Of a stretch of DNA of 64,000 nt, positions 53,880-64,000 are shown one piece after another. Origin of the DNA: Synchiropus splendidus. Lineage: Eukaryota > Chordata > Actinopteri > Syngnathiformes > Callionymidae. Every line of letters begins with the position of its first letter. Position 1 is the stretch's first letter. The stretch covers positions 16,541,001-16,605,000 of the forward strand of contig NC_071347.1 in NCBI RefSeq assembly GCF_027744825.2, read 5' to 3'. The position numbers and the translations under genes are program-made. A model generated the notes under the pieces. It searched no databases. It saw only the letters and a program-made list of their open reading frames with translations, and had not been told where the DNA came from.

Positions 53880-54120
53880 ATCGGGGCAAATTCTTGGAAG
53901 CACACCTACTTGTGAGGTCTGTATGCATTTGTGGGGACATTTTGCTGGTCCCCACTAGCCTCATATTTGAAGAATGCCTCTTCAAAATAACAGGCTCATT
54001 ATAACTGGGTTTAAGTTGGGTTCAGAGCTGGTGAAGTTTAGACAGTTGTTTAGGATGGTTAGGTTTAGGGTGAGACACCTCACAATGTCCCCACAAGGAT
54101 ATAAATCCTGTGTGTGCGTA
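53880..54120 (+). repeat. Teleost 'GTGGGGAC' interspersed repeat, copy c
   Basis: Direct neighbour of copy b in the same orientation: ttgtgaggtctgtatgcatt, tttgtggggac, ggttaggtttagggtgagac, caatgtccccacaagga. Confidence 0.7.
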
Positions 54121-55279
54121 GAGGCCTACCTGTATGTTTAGTGTGTACTTGTGTTGTGTTGCAATGGTGCGGCTGTATATGACAAAGAGCAGAAAAATCC
54201 CAAATGCCGTCGGAGGCTCCCACATGCCGACGGACCCTGAAATCCCTCGCACACACACATATATATATCTATGCGGGAGTGTATGAATGCATAAGTCAGT
54301 GGGGTATTAGCAGCTGAAACAGAAACACTTCTCTGCCTGAGAAAAGAGTGGGGGTCCTGCCTCTTGTCCTCTCCTTTCAGCCCAGTGTTAAGCACCCAAA
54401 CTAGCATGCTAATGGGTAATCCCTGAGGAGCCCGCACCTTTGTCCCAGACCCTCAGAAGATGCCTCTCTCTGGGCACCGGGTGACGGCCCGCCTGCTCCG
54501 GCGCGGCCAGCATGCTGCCAGATACTGAGTCCAGAGGGACGCCAGCAGGTTGCCAGGTCCCTCATTGGAATCCGACGGGCGGAAGATTGGCGTCTGCCCT
54601 GGTTTCCCTTTTTTTGTCCCGGTTGTTCTGCCTGTGTGCGATGCTGCAGGAGGCTCGACGTGTTCCTTGTCGTGAGGAAAGTGAAAGTGTGGCGTCGTGT
54701 GCGGCAGGTGGTCTTCATGTGTCAACAATAGCTGCAGCTAATCTGATAGACTGGTGAGGCGGCCACTTTCACCAGCGCGTCCCCGAGGCCTCCATTCAGG
54801 GAGCACCGAAACAATCCCAAGCATTCCAAGCCAAAACAAACGCCACCAGATAAAAGAGGGGCTACCGCTGATCCTTATCAGCCAGGAAAGTCACCTGATG
54901 GTCGCCATATAGAAGTCCATCAGGAGTCAGGTTTGGGTTGAAAAGGTGTCGCTGCAGTGACGGCGACCTCATGTGCGTCCGGACATTCCGGATTGCAAAG
55001 TGGACAGCGGGAGACGGAAGTGCTATTGGAAGGACATTCCTGAGTGCAGGTGCAAGTGGAGAGAGCAGCTGAGCAGTCGGGTCTCTCAGGGAGGATTGTC
55101 CTCCTCATCGCAACGCTTCAACACTACAATGGAAGCTTCCCGAAATGAAGTCAATGATTTTACAGAGAGGGGCTTTTTCACAACACGATGCTGAGCAGCT
55201 CTGCAATGATAAGCTGCGACCCTGTGTTTCAGTTTGTTGGGTTGACCATTTGAGTTTTAACTGTTGCAGTACTTTTCTT

Positions 55280-55282
<3 letters not shown>

Positions 55283-55352
<70 letters not shown>
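55283..55352. repeat. (AT)n microsatellite
   Basis: About 35 AT units. Confidence 0.97.
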
Positions 55353-55355
<3 letters not shown>

Positions 55356-55685
55356 TTATTTATTTGTTTCATAGTTCATTTACAAAACAAACACACAAAA
55401 TATGAATTGATAAACTAGAATATCACAATATAATTTCATACTTTTTGATAGCTATGTTGCTAGTTTTGAATACTCATGGAATGCAATACACCAAGGCTTG
55501 TGAGACATGAGAGGATGCTACTCAGACACCTTCAGAAATGGAGAAGACCAAGTACCTCCAACATCAAACGTACGACATAATACAGTCAAAAGTTAATAGG
55601 TTTTATTCGGAAACCCTTTTTTCTTTGAATTGGTAACACAATTTAGAATGCATTGTAACGGTACTCAGGGTTGCTCACACAAATA

Positions 55686-56223
55686 CCGTAATTCCAGGAC
55701 TATAAGATGCTACTTTTTTCTCGCTGTCCAGCTGATACAACAATGCTGCTAATATATGGATTTTTACAGGCTAAAGTGCATTGTGCTGGCAAAATATTGA
55801 TCCTTGTCACATCAAACCGAGGCGTTTTATTTACCTTAACGCGCTCAAATGCGCAGCTCCACCAACAGAGCCGATCTCCTGGAGGACTGGAGACGAGAAG
55901 AAGCAGCTGAGACCAGCTGTGGTGTCGGAACTTCGGACAAGCTGGCAAAAAAAGCGCATTTTTAGCGCTTTAATGTAAATAAAAGATCATGATCCAAGTT
56001 CGGAACATTGCTGAGTTTGTTTCATGAGTCAGTCTCGATGCTGGAACCTGTTTTCAAAACTAGTTTAGAAGTGATCCTCATGCATTCTTAAGCCGGGTGC
56101 ACCACTGACCTTTCTACGGTGCAGACAGCACCACTGCACCTGCAGCTTATGTATGAACAAGATCTATTGTCCTTCCTAAATGTAGTCAATATTCCAGTGC
56201 GCTCTATAGTCCAGAATTTACGG
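55686..56223 (+). mobile_element. Mariner-like MITE (538 bp, TA-flanked)
   Basis: The left end ccgtaattccaggactataa and the right end tatagtccagaatttacgg are inverted copies, flanked by TA on both sides (55684-55685 and 56224-56225). It contains no transposase. An inverted, internally deleted relative lies at 23211-23340. Confidence 0.8.
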
Positions 56224-57039
56224 TACATTGTATTGCTACTCCACTTTTGCTACTTTCCAAAACAAAATATCTCGTCAGTTTCATGTCTTTCTTTAGGGGC
56301 AGAGTGAAGTCAGCTCAATACGACTCACTCTCACTCACAGCAAGCTATCACAACTGGAGGTGCTGATCCTCATCCCTGCCCTGCAACAGCAGCATACCCA
56401 CTCAGCAATCCAGAATTGCTTCTCCAAGCACAAAATATGAGATCCACGCTTCAGAAAAAGTTGATGCAGCTCCTCTAAAGATCAGGAGACAACCGGTTCC
56501 AGTCTATTTCATGACTATGATATGAGCTAACTTGAGACATGGGGAACATGACTTCAGGGCCCTTGAAATGGATGACGGCGTAAATGGACCGTGTGTGTGG
56601 TAGCGTACTGTACCGTACAGTGGGAAGGAGAATCACATGATTATTTTAGACAACCTATCCAGTCCTGGTTCTATACTGTCGCTTATGAAATATTGTGGCC
56701 TCCTCGCGGCTCTGTGCGCTCATCTGTCTTCCGTCGCCCCCCAGAGACCAGCGCTCCACGTATAGCAGCACCCTACACACATGAATGCACAACCAACACT
56801 TTGTGCTATTAAAACCTTGGGTGTTACTTTGCTATTGTCCTTCAAAGATGCTAATATATCACGGTGACGTTGACATTTCGCCGCTTATTTATACTGGGAG
56901 GCTTCGCTATGGTAAGCAATATTCATTAGAAAAGATCAGCTGGAGGTTCTGGATCCCCCACGATCCCCAAAAGTCATTCTTCTTCTTCCTCTACATGTAC
57001 GGCGAAGTCAGACAATTCCCCACCCGCTGCACCGTCCTC

Positions 57040-57650
57040 CGACAGTCCCTCTCCTCCCTCGCACGCTTCTCTCAGAACTCCCTCTGAGCTTTTCCACATT
57101 GAAGGAAAGCAAACCCCCCGAACCCAAATCCACCCACCACCCATGGCCACACCACGCTTCGCACGTTCCGCTCAGACAGGGAGCACGACACAGGGCCCCC
57201 CTCCAGCTCGGTCTATGCCCCTGCCCCCCGCCTCCAAGTTCGTCCAATGCCCCCCAGTTCCATCCATCATATCTACCCCCCCAACTGGCCTCTATCACAT
57301 CCCCACAAAGGAGGCAAAGAAAAGAAAAAGCCCCAAAAAGGCGAGAAGAATACTGCCGCTACCAAGCAGAACAGTGCCGGCCCGAGGACCGTCTTTTGTC
57401 CCGGTCTCTCCTCGCCTGGTCTCTCCTCCAAACACACCCTTTCCTTGGAGAGAACAACAGCCCCTGGTTTCGGGGGGAGGACCTGAGGTGTGGTTCTATC
57501 TAAAGCGGTATAGTTGGGTGCCTTCAATGGCCCCATGGTCACCAGCAGACCTTGTGTGTGGAGCTGTCACACAGGGCCGCCCTCGCCCTCCCCTTGCGAC
57601 TACAGGCGCTCCCTCTGGGTGGCAGCATGAACCCCAAAACTCCTGAAACG
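57040..57650 (+). other. C-rich block with overlapping open frames, origin unknown
   Basis: The + strand is strongly C-rich and T-poor. Frames are therefore open in several phases (168 codons at 57143-57646, 134 at 57099-57503, and 89 on the minus strand). The predicted peptides are Pro/Ser/Arg-rich without a recognised motif, although KEAKKRKSPKKARR is a basic cluster. It could be a coding remnant of an old retroelement or biased non-coding DNA. I cannot tell which. Confidence 0.3.
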
Positions 57651-58394
57651 GGAGAGGGGGGTAACTGATTTGCTCTGTGGAGTGTAACACTCAGGTGAGG
57701 AGGGGCAACACATCTGTAGGCAGGATTTGCAGCAAAGTAGATTTACCTTCAAAGACGACTTTTGTTTGACAGCTGCTGGAATTTATTTCTGACAGCAGAG
57801 AAAGGAGCTTTTATACTGTCAGAGCTTAAAAAAAAAAAAGATTGAGAAGCGCAAAGGTGAATAGGCAGCAGTCGCTCAGCCACAAACAAAAGCTGGTGCT
57901 TTTCTGTTGCTGCTGATGTTCTGAGCTGCTTTTGTGGACCAGGGCAGAGAGGGAAGTCCCCACTTTGGTCACGTCCACTCCCACCGCTGATAGAGAAGCT
58001 CTCACTGCTGGACACGGCTGTTAGAGGAGTCCAGCAGCTGGAAGTGAAGGAAGATTAACGAGAGAGGAGGCAGCGACCCAAACCAGCCAAAGACAAAAAG
58101 AACGTCAAGGGCACAGAGGGAGAAAGTATGGAAGCACATCTTTCATTGGAATTTGAGATGAGACAGGATGTACACCGACCAGCCTCGTGAGGCGTTGAAA
58201 CTGCAACTTTTGAGGCAGATTTTAGGAGCTTCCGGTTTAACCGTGCAAGGAACCAAAATTCTAAAAAGGCTCTGCATTGGGTGTCAGACAGAGAGTTGCA
58301 CTGTTTGACCACAGACTCAGAATCATCACATTTGAAACCTTTTTTTAATGTAATTATAATAATGCTGTAGTACTTGAGCTCATGAAGATGCTGA

Positions 58395-58728
58395 GCTTCT
58401 CTCTGTGAGTCAGCAGGATGGATAGGATCAGAGGGACAGCACATGTGCGCAGGTGTTTAGAAGACCAAGTCAGAGAGGCTAGATGGAGATGGTTTGGACA
58501 TGTACAGAGGAGAGAGAGCCAGTACATTGGTAGATGAAGATGTTGAGGTTGGAACTGCCAGGCAGAAGGTGGAGAGGAAGGCCAAAGAGGAGATTGATGA
58601 AGGTGGTGAAGGAGGACATGAGGTTTGTAGGTTTGAGAGAAGAGGAAGCAGAGGACAGGGTGAGATGGTGGAGGATGATCCACTGTGGTGACACCTGAAG
58701 GAAGAAGCCAGAAGAAATAGAAGAAGAC
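58395..58728 (+). mobile_element. RTE-like LINE 3' coding end
   Basis: One frame reads REARWRWFGHVQRRES and QYIGR. After a one-base frame change the next reads MLRLELPGRRWRGRPKRR, then VVKEDM, EEEAEDRVRWWRMI and a stop, followed by an (AGA)n-like tail. This is the standard C-terminal end of RTE-type and related LINE polyproteins. It is dead because of the frameshift and 5' truncation. It is the same domain as 38775-38940. Confidence 0.8.
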
Positions 58729-59105
58729 TCGTGCTCAGTCTTGGTCCCGAGACTGGTCTCAAGACCACTTTTTTTAGGGTCTCGGGTCTCGGTATTCAAC
58801 ACTGGTCGAGACCGACAGAGAAAACTGTCATAAGTGGCAAATATAAGTAGCGAATAAAGGATTTTGGCTTTTTATTGTTCTTTTTTTTGCTTCGATATTT
58901 ATCTGGGGTCTCAAACTGATCCACAAAAGGGTTGTTGTCTTTTGTTGCAGTCAATCAGGAGGATACCCAAAACACCTGAAGAATGTGTACTGTCAGACTG
59001 GTGCTGCTTGTTTCAGTCTTGGTCTTGTCTCGGTCTCGAAGCTCTCCAGTCTCGATTATGTCTTGGTCTCGGCTGGTGTGGTCTTGACTACAACACGACT
59101 TCAAC
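58729..59105. mobile_element. 'GTCTCGGTCTCG' interspersed element
   Basis: The left part ggtcccgagactggtctcaa plus gggtctcgggtctcggtatt and the right part cttggtcttgtctcggtctc plus gtggtcttgactacaacac belong to a common teleost nonautonomous repeat built on GTCTCG motifs. It directly follows the LINE tail. The superfamily is uncertain. Confidence 0.55.
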
Positions 59106-60179
59106 ATCAGGGGGGAAACTATGACGCTGCAGTTTATCAATGGGCTCAGGGCAGATTCTGAAGATAATGGAAAGTCTATGTTGTGGATTGGAGCCCCTTG
59201 TTATAATAAAAAAAGAAGAACAAGCATCTTGGTCTTGTGGATTTTCCGACCCGTCATTGTAAAATCTGGCCTGAAACCATCATCCAACCAATGGGAGCGG
59301 CTGGTCAGAAGGGCCTGAAGTTCGGCATGAGGTCTAGAGTGGAAGGAAGGTGACAGAAGCCAGGAATACGACTGACATCACTCTGCCACTACAGCTTGTG
59401 CTTCTCAGAAAAAAAATGAAATATTTGTTGTTAAATCAGTGAGAGGCGAGTAGAAGGTGTGATTCCAAGCTAAAAAAAAGGAATGAGGCTTCATAAAAGG
59501 GAAGTTAAAGGCGACCTAAACACACACTAATGGGAGCGTGACTGACCACGTTCCAGCTCCATTCACTGCAAAGACAATAGCATGCTGCTGAGGCTGCAAA
59601 AAAAAGAAGCCGTTTTCTGTCGTGCGGTGCGTGTCAGCGTCCAGTCCTCGGTCGCACAGATTGCAGTTTTCCCAGGTGAACCGCGCCATACGGAGCGCCG
59701 CGTCTTCAAGCTTATTAAAGCGTTCAGCAGGGTGTGCATTCCCCCAGACTCTGGTGTGAGGGCACAGAGCCATGCCTGAAGGGCCCCGGCTGGGGAGCCA
59801 CGCTAAACGGGCCAAGGGAACCCACCAGAAGGAGATGATGCCTTTTCTTTGGGAAGAACCAGTTGTTGCGCTCGGGCAGGGGGAGTGTGGGCGTGAGAGT
59901 GTGCAACAGCTTGCTGTGTTCCCCAGCCGAGGAATCCTGACTGTCGACTGGGCCGAGCCGCTAGAAACGACGTGACGTGGTGGTAGGTGAGTTCAGTCTG
60001 GAGGACAGAAGCCAGATCCTGCTGACCACAGGCCACACTCCATGTTACGTATCGGAGTATGTGCATGTTGTGACGCACTACTGTGTTTGAGTGTGCAGCG
60101 CTGGCTGAGCCCTGATGGTTATAAATGAGAGTCATGTCACCACAGAGACCCCGGGCCATCTGTGAGCATCACAAATGAT

Positions 60180-60196
60180 TTCTCTCTCTCTCTCTG
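60180..60196. repeat. (TC)n microsatellite
   Basis: About eight TC units, followed by CA-rich sequence to about 60260. Confidence 0.85.
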
Positions 60197-60599
60197 CACA
60201 GACACACACAAGAGCACACAAATGCCTGCACAGATCTCCACACATCTCCACGCAAACACATGCAAAACGCAGACTAATCCGATGGAGATAACAGAAAAAA
60301 CTGCACAGAGATTCTCTCACACGAGTCACAGCTACATGTGAACAAGATGAACACGCACACTCAAAAACATGAACTTACTGCCCACATACATATAGATTCA
60401 CGCAAACACTGACTCACACAGTACTTAAAACATACAGTATATAAAGAATAATTTTAAAATATATCCACTTCCACACACACCTGTTAATATATCTAGGTCT
60501 GTGGGACCAAATACTGACATAATGCTCCAGACTCCAGAACCAAACTAAACCCCAATAATAAAAACCTAGTTGTTTTCAAGTCTTCATTCTGAAATCAGG

Positions 60600-60910
60600 G
60601 ATTGGATTTGTGGGGTCCAGCCAAATGGTCCTCACAGAGGCAAAAGGTCCCCATAAGGAGGTGCTCTGTCAGGAAGTGGTCCCCACAAGAAAGGTTGAAC
60701 CAGCCACACATACAGACACAAATGTTTTTTGTTGTTGTTTTTATGTTCAGTGGGGACATTTCATTGCCATAACCCTTTCCCCAGCCTCTCCGCCTGAACC
60801 TAACCATTCAAAACAAATGGCTAACCTTAACCAGGACCTAAAACCTTAACTTAAATTCACGTAGTCGTCTTTAAATTTTTACCTTGTGGGGACCGGCAAA
60901 AGGTGTTATG
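60600..60910 (-). repeat. Teleost 'GTGGGGAC' interspersed repeat, copy d (inverted)
   Basis: Contains ggtccccacaagaaagg, cctaaccattcaaaac, ctaaccttaaccaggaccta and taccttgtggggaccgg. This is the reverse-complement order of copies a-c, with a duplicated GGTCCYCAC end. Confidence 0.7.
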
Positions 60911-63194
60911 AAGGCTAAGATACTCACAACACAAACGCTGTATGACTCAAGTCAAATGAAATGCACGCTGAACAAAGTAAAAGTTTACCAAATAAAAATA
61001 CACAATAAAAACACAAAGGGTGAAAGTCTCACATGACCTAACAGAGCGAAATAACGGTTGGGAAAAAAAATGTTTCCTCCAAATCTGGAGGGATGTAGTT
61101 TCACTGGAAGAGGCAACCACTTCCTGCTGAATAAGAGCTTCTGTAGGGTCCAAACTTTTTCTAGGTCTCCCCCAAAAAACATGAGTGATGTCCCCTTTAA
61201 GACGATTAATCAGGCGGCTCTCTGGCCTGTTCCCTCCAGTGAGCCGAGCGGCAATACCTGCCGTACACACCGGAGAGGACCGGCGGAAGGAGAGTCACAT
61301 ATTTATAGAGGATTCATTTCTCTCTGCTGACATTCACCAACTCCTGCTTCAGCGAATAGTCCTTTGGCAGCCTGTGAGATGAATAGCTCGCCGTCCAATC
61401 AGACTTATTTTAGCTCCCGGAATATAAACATCAAGTGGCCCATATAGGCCGAGCGCATCATGAATCACGGCCATTAAAAAGAAAGTGACCCTCGGATGGA
61501 AACCTGACCGGCGGGCGGCCGCTGTGGCTTCCTTCCGGCTCCAGTGGAAGCGGAGCAAAAAGCTGTTGCTGGGGCGACTCGTGACGGCATGTTACGGTGA
61601 GACAAAGCAACACGAGACAGGACCGCCGTCCCCCTACAGCTGCGAGCCGTCTCCCACCCTGGAGAGGGACAGTCGCGGACAGCACAGGAGGAAGCGACTG
61701 ATGCATGACGGCAACTCTGACTCATGAATGAGAGGAAAATACATATCGGAAAAGTGAGAGTCAGAATCCACCAGCTTGTCCTCCCCGTTCCTAATTCTAC
61801 TCCCACCCAACATTCAGGAGACAAAGAGGCTGTAAACTAGCACAGTTGTAAAAGACTAAGAATAAAAGAGTGAAAGCACACAAGAAACCGAAAGGGGTCA
61901 AAATGGCAGAAGACCGAACTCTTGACCTCTGTGGTGACCGGGCGCCGCAGCCTGTAAAAACAATACAGTCATAATGACTGTGTCAGAGTGTGTGCGCGTG
62001 TGTGTGTGGTGGCCACCTCAGCAAACATCTTCCCCATCAATAATCATGTCTCCAACTGAGACTCTCTCCAGCCTCGGCTCGAGTGCCTGCTCCAACAAAA
62101 GACACCTTCTCCCATCCGTCCTCCTCACAGGAGACAGTGGGATGAAGCAGACGGAGGAGCATCAGCTCATCCCTTTAATCCAGGCGGCACAGAGAGACAC
62201 TTCAGTGAAGAGGTGCGAGATCCACAGATCAGGGGCTTAAGATACACACCCTACAAAAGACCTGTTGGGTTCTCCTTCGGGTCACCGCAGCAGGAGCAGG
62301 GCAACAATCCCAGCCCGCGCATTGTGAAGCACACACTCCACCCAGTGAGAGAGAGAGCCACGGACTTCACACACTTTCAGCGTCGGCTCTTTCTCGCTGG
62401 AGATGTGAATCCACAAGCGGCAGAGCTGCGGTTTGATCATACAGGGATATGAAGATACGTCATTATGTGTCTGCAGGGCAACGAGTGCGCGCCAGCATTC
62501 AGCGTCTCCCTGCAGCTAATGAGTGGCGGCCCACCTCTCCAGCGGGGCGGCCGGTCCTTTGCTGCGGGGCTGGAGCTGCCGGCTTTCTCATGCTAATCGC
62601 ACACTTTGTCCCGGGGAGGATAATCCTGCACGGGCTTTGTGCGCGCCCCAGAGGAGAGCCCCACAAGGTCGACCCCGCTTCACAAAGACCCCAAAGCAAT
62701 GGAGGCAGCAGCACCCCACTCCAGGCCGGCGCTCCGCTACAGGCAGCCGCGCACCACACAGACACGTACGCACGGCACTGCATGCTTCCACACACTCCTG
62801 AGTTGGTCTCCATTTCAACAGCCCAGGAGTCATTAAAGCCGCCCGCTTATGCAACCGCACTCCTGCGCACACACGCACAGAAACAAGAGGAAAATATCAT
62901 CCGCAGAGATTCAGAAGTCAGCGATTTTCTGTACATATTCGACAGTAACCAGTGAAGAGATCAGACAGACCAGCAGAATGTTCTTTCTTTTTTTGTAGGA
63001 CCTTGATGTGCAACCGAAGTTTTCATCAACTAATGTTGAATGGATGGATTAAATAGAGGAATGAAAGTTGCTCATTCTATTGAAAGTTGTGTTTTTTAAG
63101 GTGAAGCATGTGTCTGTTTGCAACAAAAAACATTGACCCCAGAAATAAGGTATAAGGGAAAAAGAAAAGCACCCGTGAAGTAGCTCAAGGTGGT

Positions 63195-63414
63195 TTCGAT
63201 GGGAACACAACGCAAGACGTAGCATTATTCATTGAGCTACACTTGTAGCCACAGCTGCCCCGGGGCAGAGTGACGGAGGCATGGCTGCCAGTATATGCAC
63301 AACCACCCATCCAACCACTGCCGTGATCATTCACGTGCATTCTCATGTGGCAAGGTGGGTCAGTAGGTGTCTCACTGTTTGCCGAAGGACACCATGACAG
63401 CGACTTGCATGGGG

Positions 63415-63418
<4 letters not shown>
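63195..63418. repeat. Teleost interspersed repeat adjoining (AT)n
   Basis: 'tagcattattcattgagcta', 'ctgccccggggcagagtgac', 'ggcatggctgccagtatatg' and 'ccgaaggacaccatgacagc' have the order of a fish repeat I have seen widely, whose consensus contains CCGAAGGACACAATGACAG. The name is not known to me. Confidence 0.45.

Positions 63419-63490
<72 letters not shown>
63419..63490. repeat. (AT)n microsatellite, longest in the window
   Basis: About 36 uninterrupted AT units. Confidence 0.97.
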
Positions 63491-63492
<2 letters not shown>

Positions 63493-64000
63493 AAACAAGA
63501 CAAAGTGAGGATGACAAACATTTTAGATGTGATATGTCAAAACAAAGAGTCAGTTAACAAAACTGGGTCAAAGATGAAAGCAAGATTGTTGTGTAAACAT
63601 CAAAACGTTACCAGACAATTCCAAAATGAACCTCTGGCTCAGTACCATTAGAGAGAGCAAGAAAAGAGTGAGTGCTATATCTGGGCATGAATTTCTTTCA
63701 ACATCCGTGGTACTTGGCTGCGCGCCACCTAAAAATGTATGAGTAAGAAGTAATGAGCCTGAAGCAGAACAGTTTTTAGGTTTTGGTTTGATCTCAGGTT
63801 TGGGATGAGGGAACTATCTGGAGGAAAATAGAGAGAAAATAGACAGGCTTGCGCTGGTTGAAATCACAATGATGTTCCCAGAAAAGCACTCAGAGAGCGC
63901 ACACCGGCAGGAGCTAGGAATCCCTTTAAACAATTCCTGGATCCAGACGGTGATCCAGATCACTTCCAAAATTGAAACATCGGTTCCTTGTCCCATCCCA

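Larger units (their letters stand above)
50550..64000. other. Downstream intergenic region
   Basis: No exon of a recognisable protein was found on either strand. The contents are the MITE, LINE, mariner and simple repeats listed separately, a C-rich block (57040-57650) and a GC/CpG-richer stretch (61200-62960) without a recognised gene. Open frames up to 180 codons occur but lack domains or splice-supported structure. Confidence 0.6.

Noticed and set aside
53700..54075. Interstitial telomeric repeat (ttaggtttaggg)
   Set aside because: Only isolated units inside the GTGGGGAC repeat family; no tandem TTAGGG array.
59485..59500. 'gaggcttcataaa' as a fifth MITE arm
   Set aside because: Only about 11 bp match and no partner arm or terminal sequence is nearby.
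61436..61446. CArG-like box (cccatatagg)
   Set aside because: One mismatch to CC(A/T)6GG and no promoter context; expected by chance in 64 kb.
62449..62955. Plus-strand ORF of 168 codons in GC-rich DNA
   Set aside because: No recognisable domain. Stops are scarce in GC-rich DNA and overlapping frames are also open.

Overview
The window is vertebrate nuclear DNA, most likely from a ray-finned (teleost) fish. It carries one recognisable protein-coding gene, split by GT-AG introns of 0.2 to 32.5 kb. The rest is intronic or intergenic sequence with many teleost-type interspersed repeats: hAT, Tc1/mariner and pogo-like DNA elements, RTE-like LINE fragments, tRNA-like SINE heads and long (AT)n tracts. 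There are no operons, phage, CRISPR arrays or other prokaryotic features.

The gene is ldlrad3 (low-density lipoprotein receptor class A domain containing 3) on the + strand. Five coding exons are visible: LDLa1 (2469-2615), LDLa2 (15311-15436), LDLa3 (16418-16552), transmembrane plus proximal tail (49066-49444) and PPxY-bearing C-terminus with stop (49676-49835). All junctions agree in phase (1,1,1,1,2) and join into 315 codons. The first exon, with the start codon and signal peptide, is not found and presumably lies left of the window. The product should be a type I membrane protein with three calcium-binding LDLa modules outside, one helix, and a tail with two PPxY motifs of the kind bound by NEDD4-family ubiquitin ligases.

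Layout: 1-2468 end of intron 1; 2616-15310 intron 2; 15437-16417 short intron 3; 16553-49065 very long intron 4; 49445-49675 intron 5; 49836 to about 50275 3' UTR; beyond that to 64000 no convincing gene, only repeats and unassigned sequence.

The most interesting non-genic signal is a foldback hAT-type MITE (169-199 bp, termini TAGTGATGGG...CCCATCACTA). It is present four times and concentrated around exons 5 and 6. The better preserved copies carry a pair of inverted matches to the vertebrate CTCF core motif, so the family could be spreading CTCF-like sites. Other points are a NAGNAG acceptor at exon 4, an RTE-like LINE fragment about 90 bp upstream of the exon 5 acceptor, a MITE abutting a truncated pogo/Tigger-like element, and a 60-codon ORF with a signal-peptide/membrane-like profile at 48087-48269. 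No wholly new biological system could be demonstrated.
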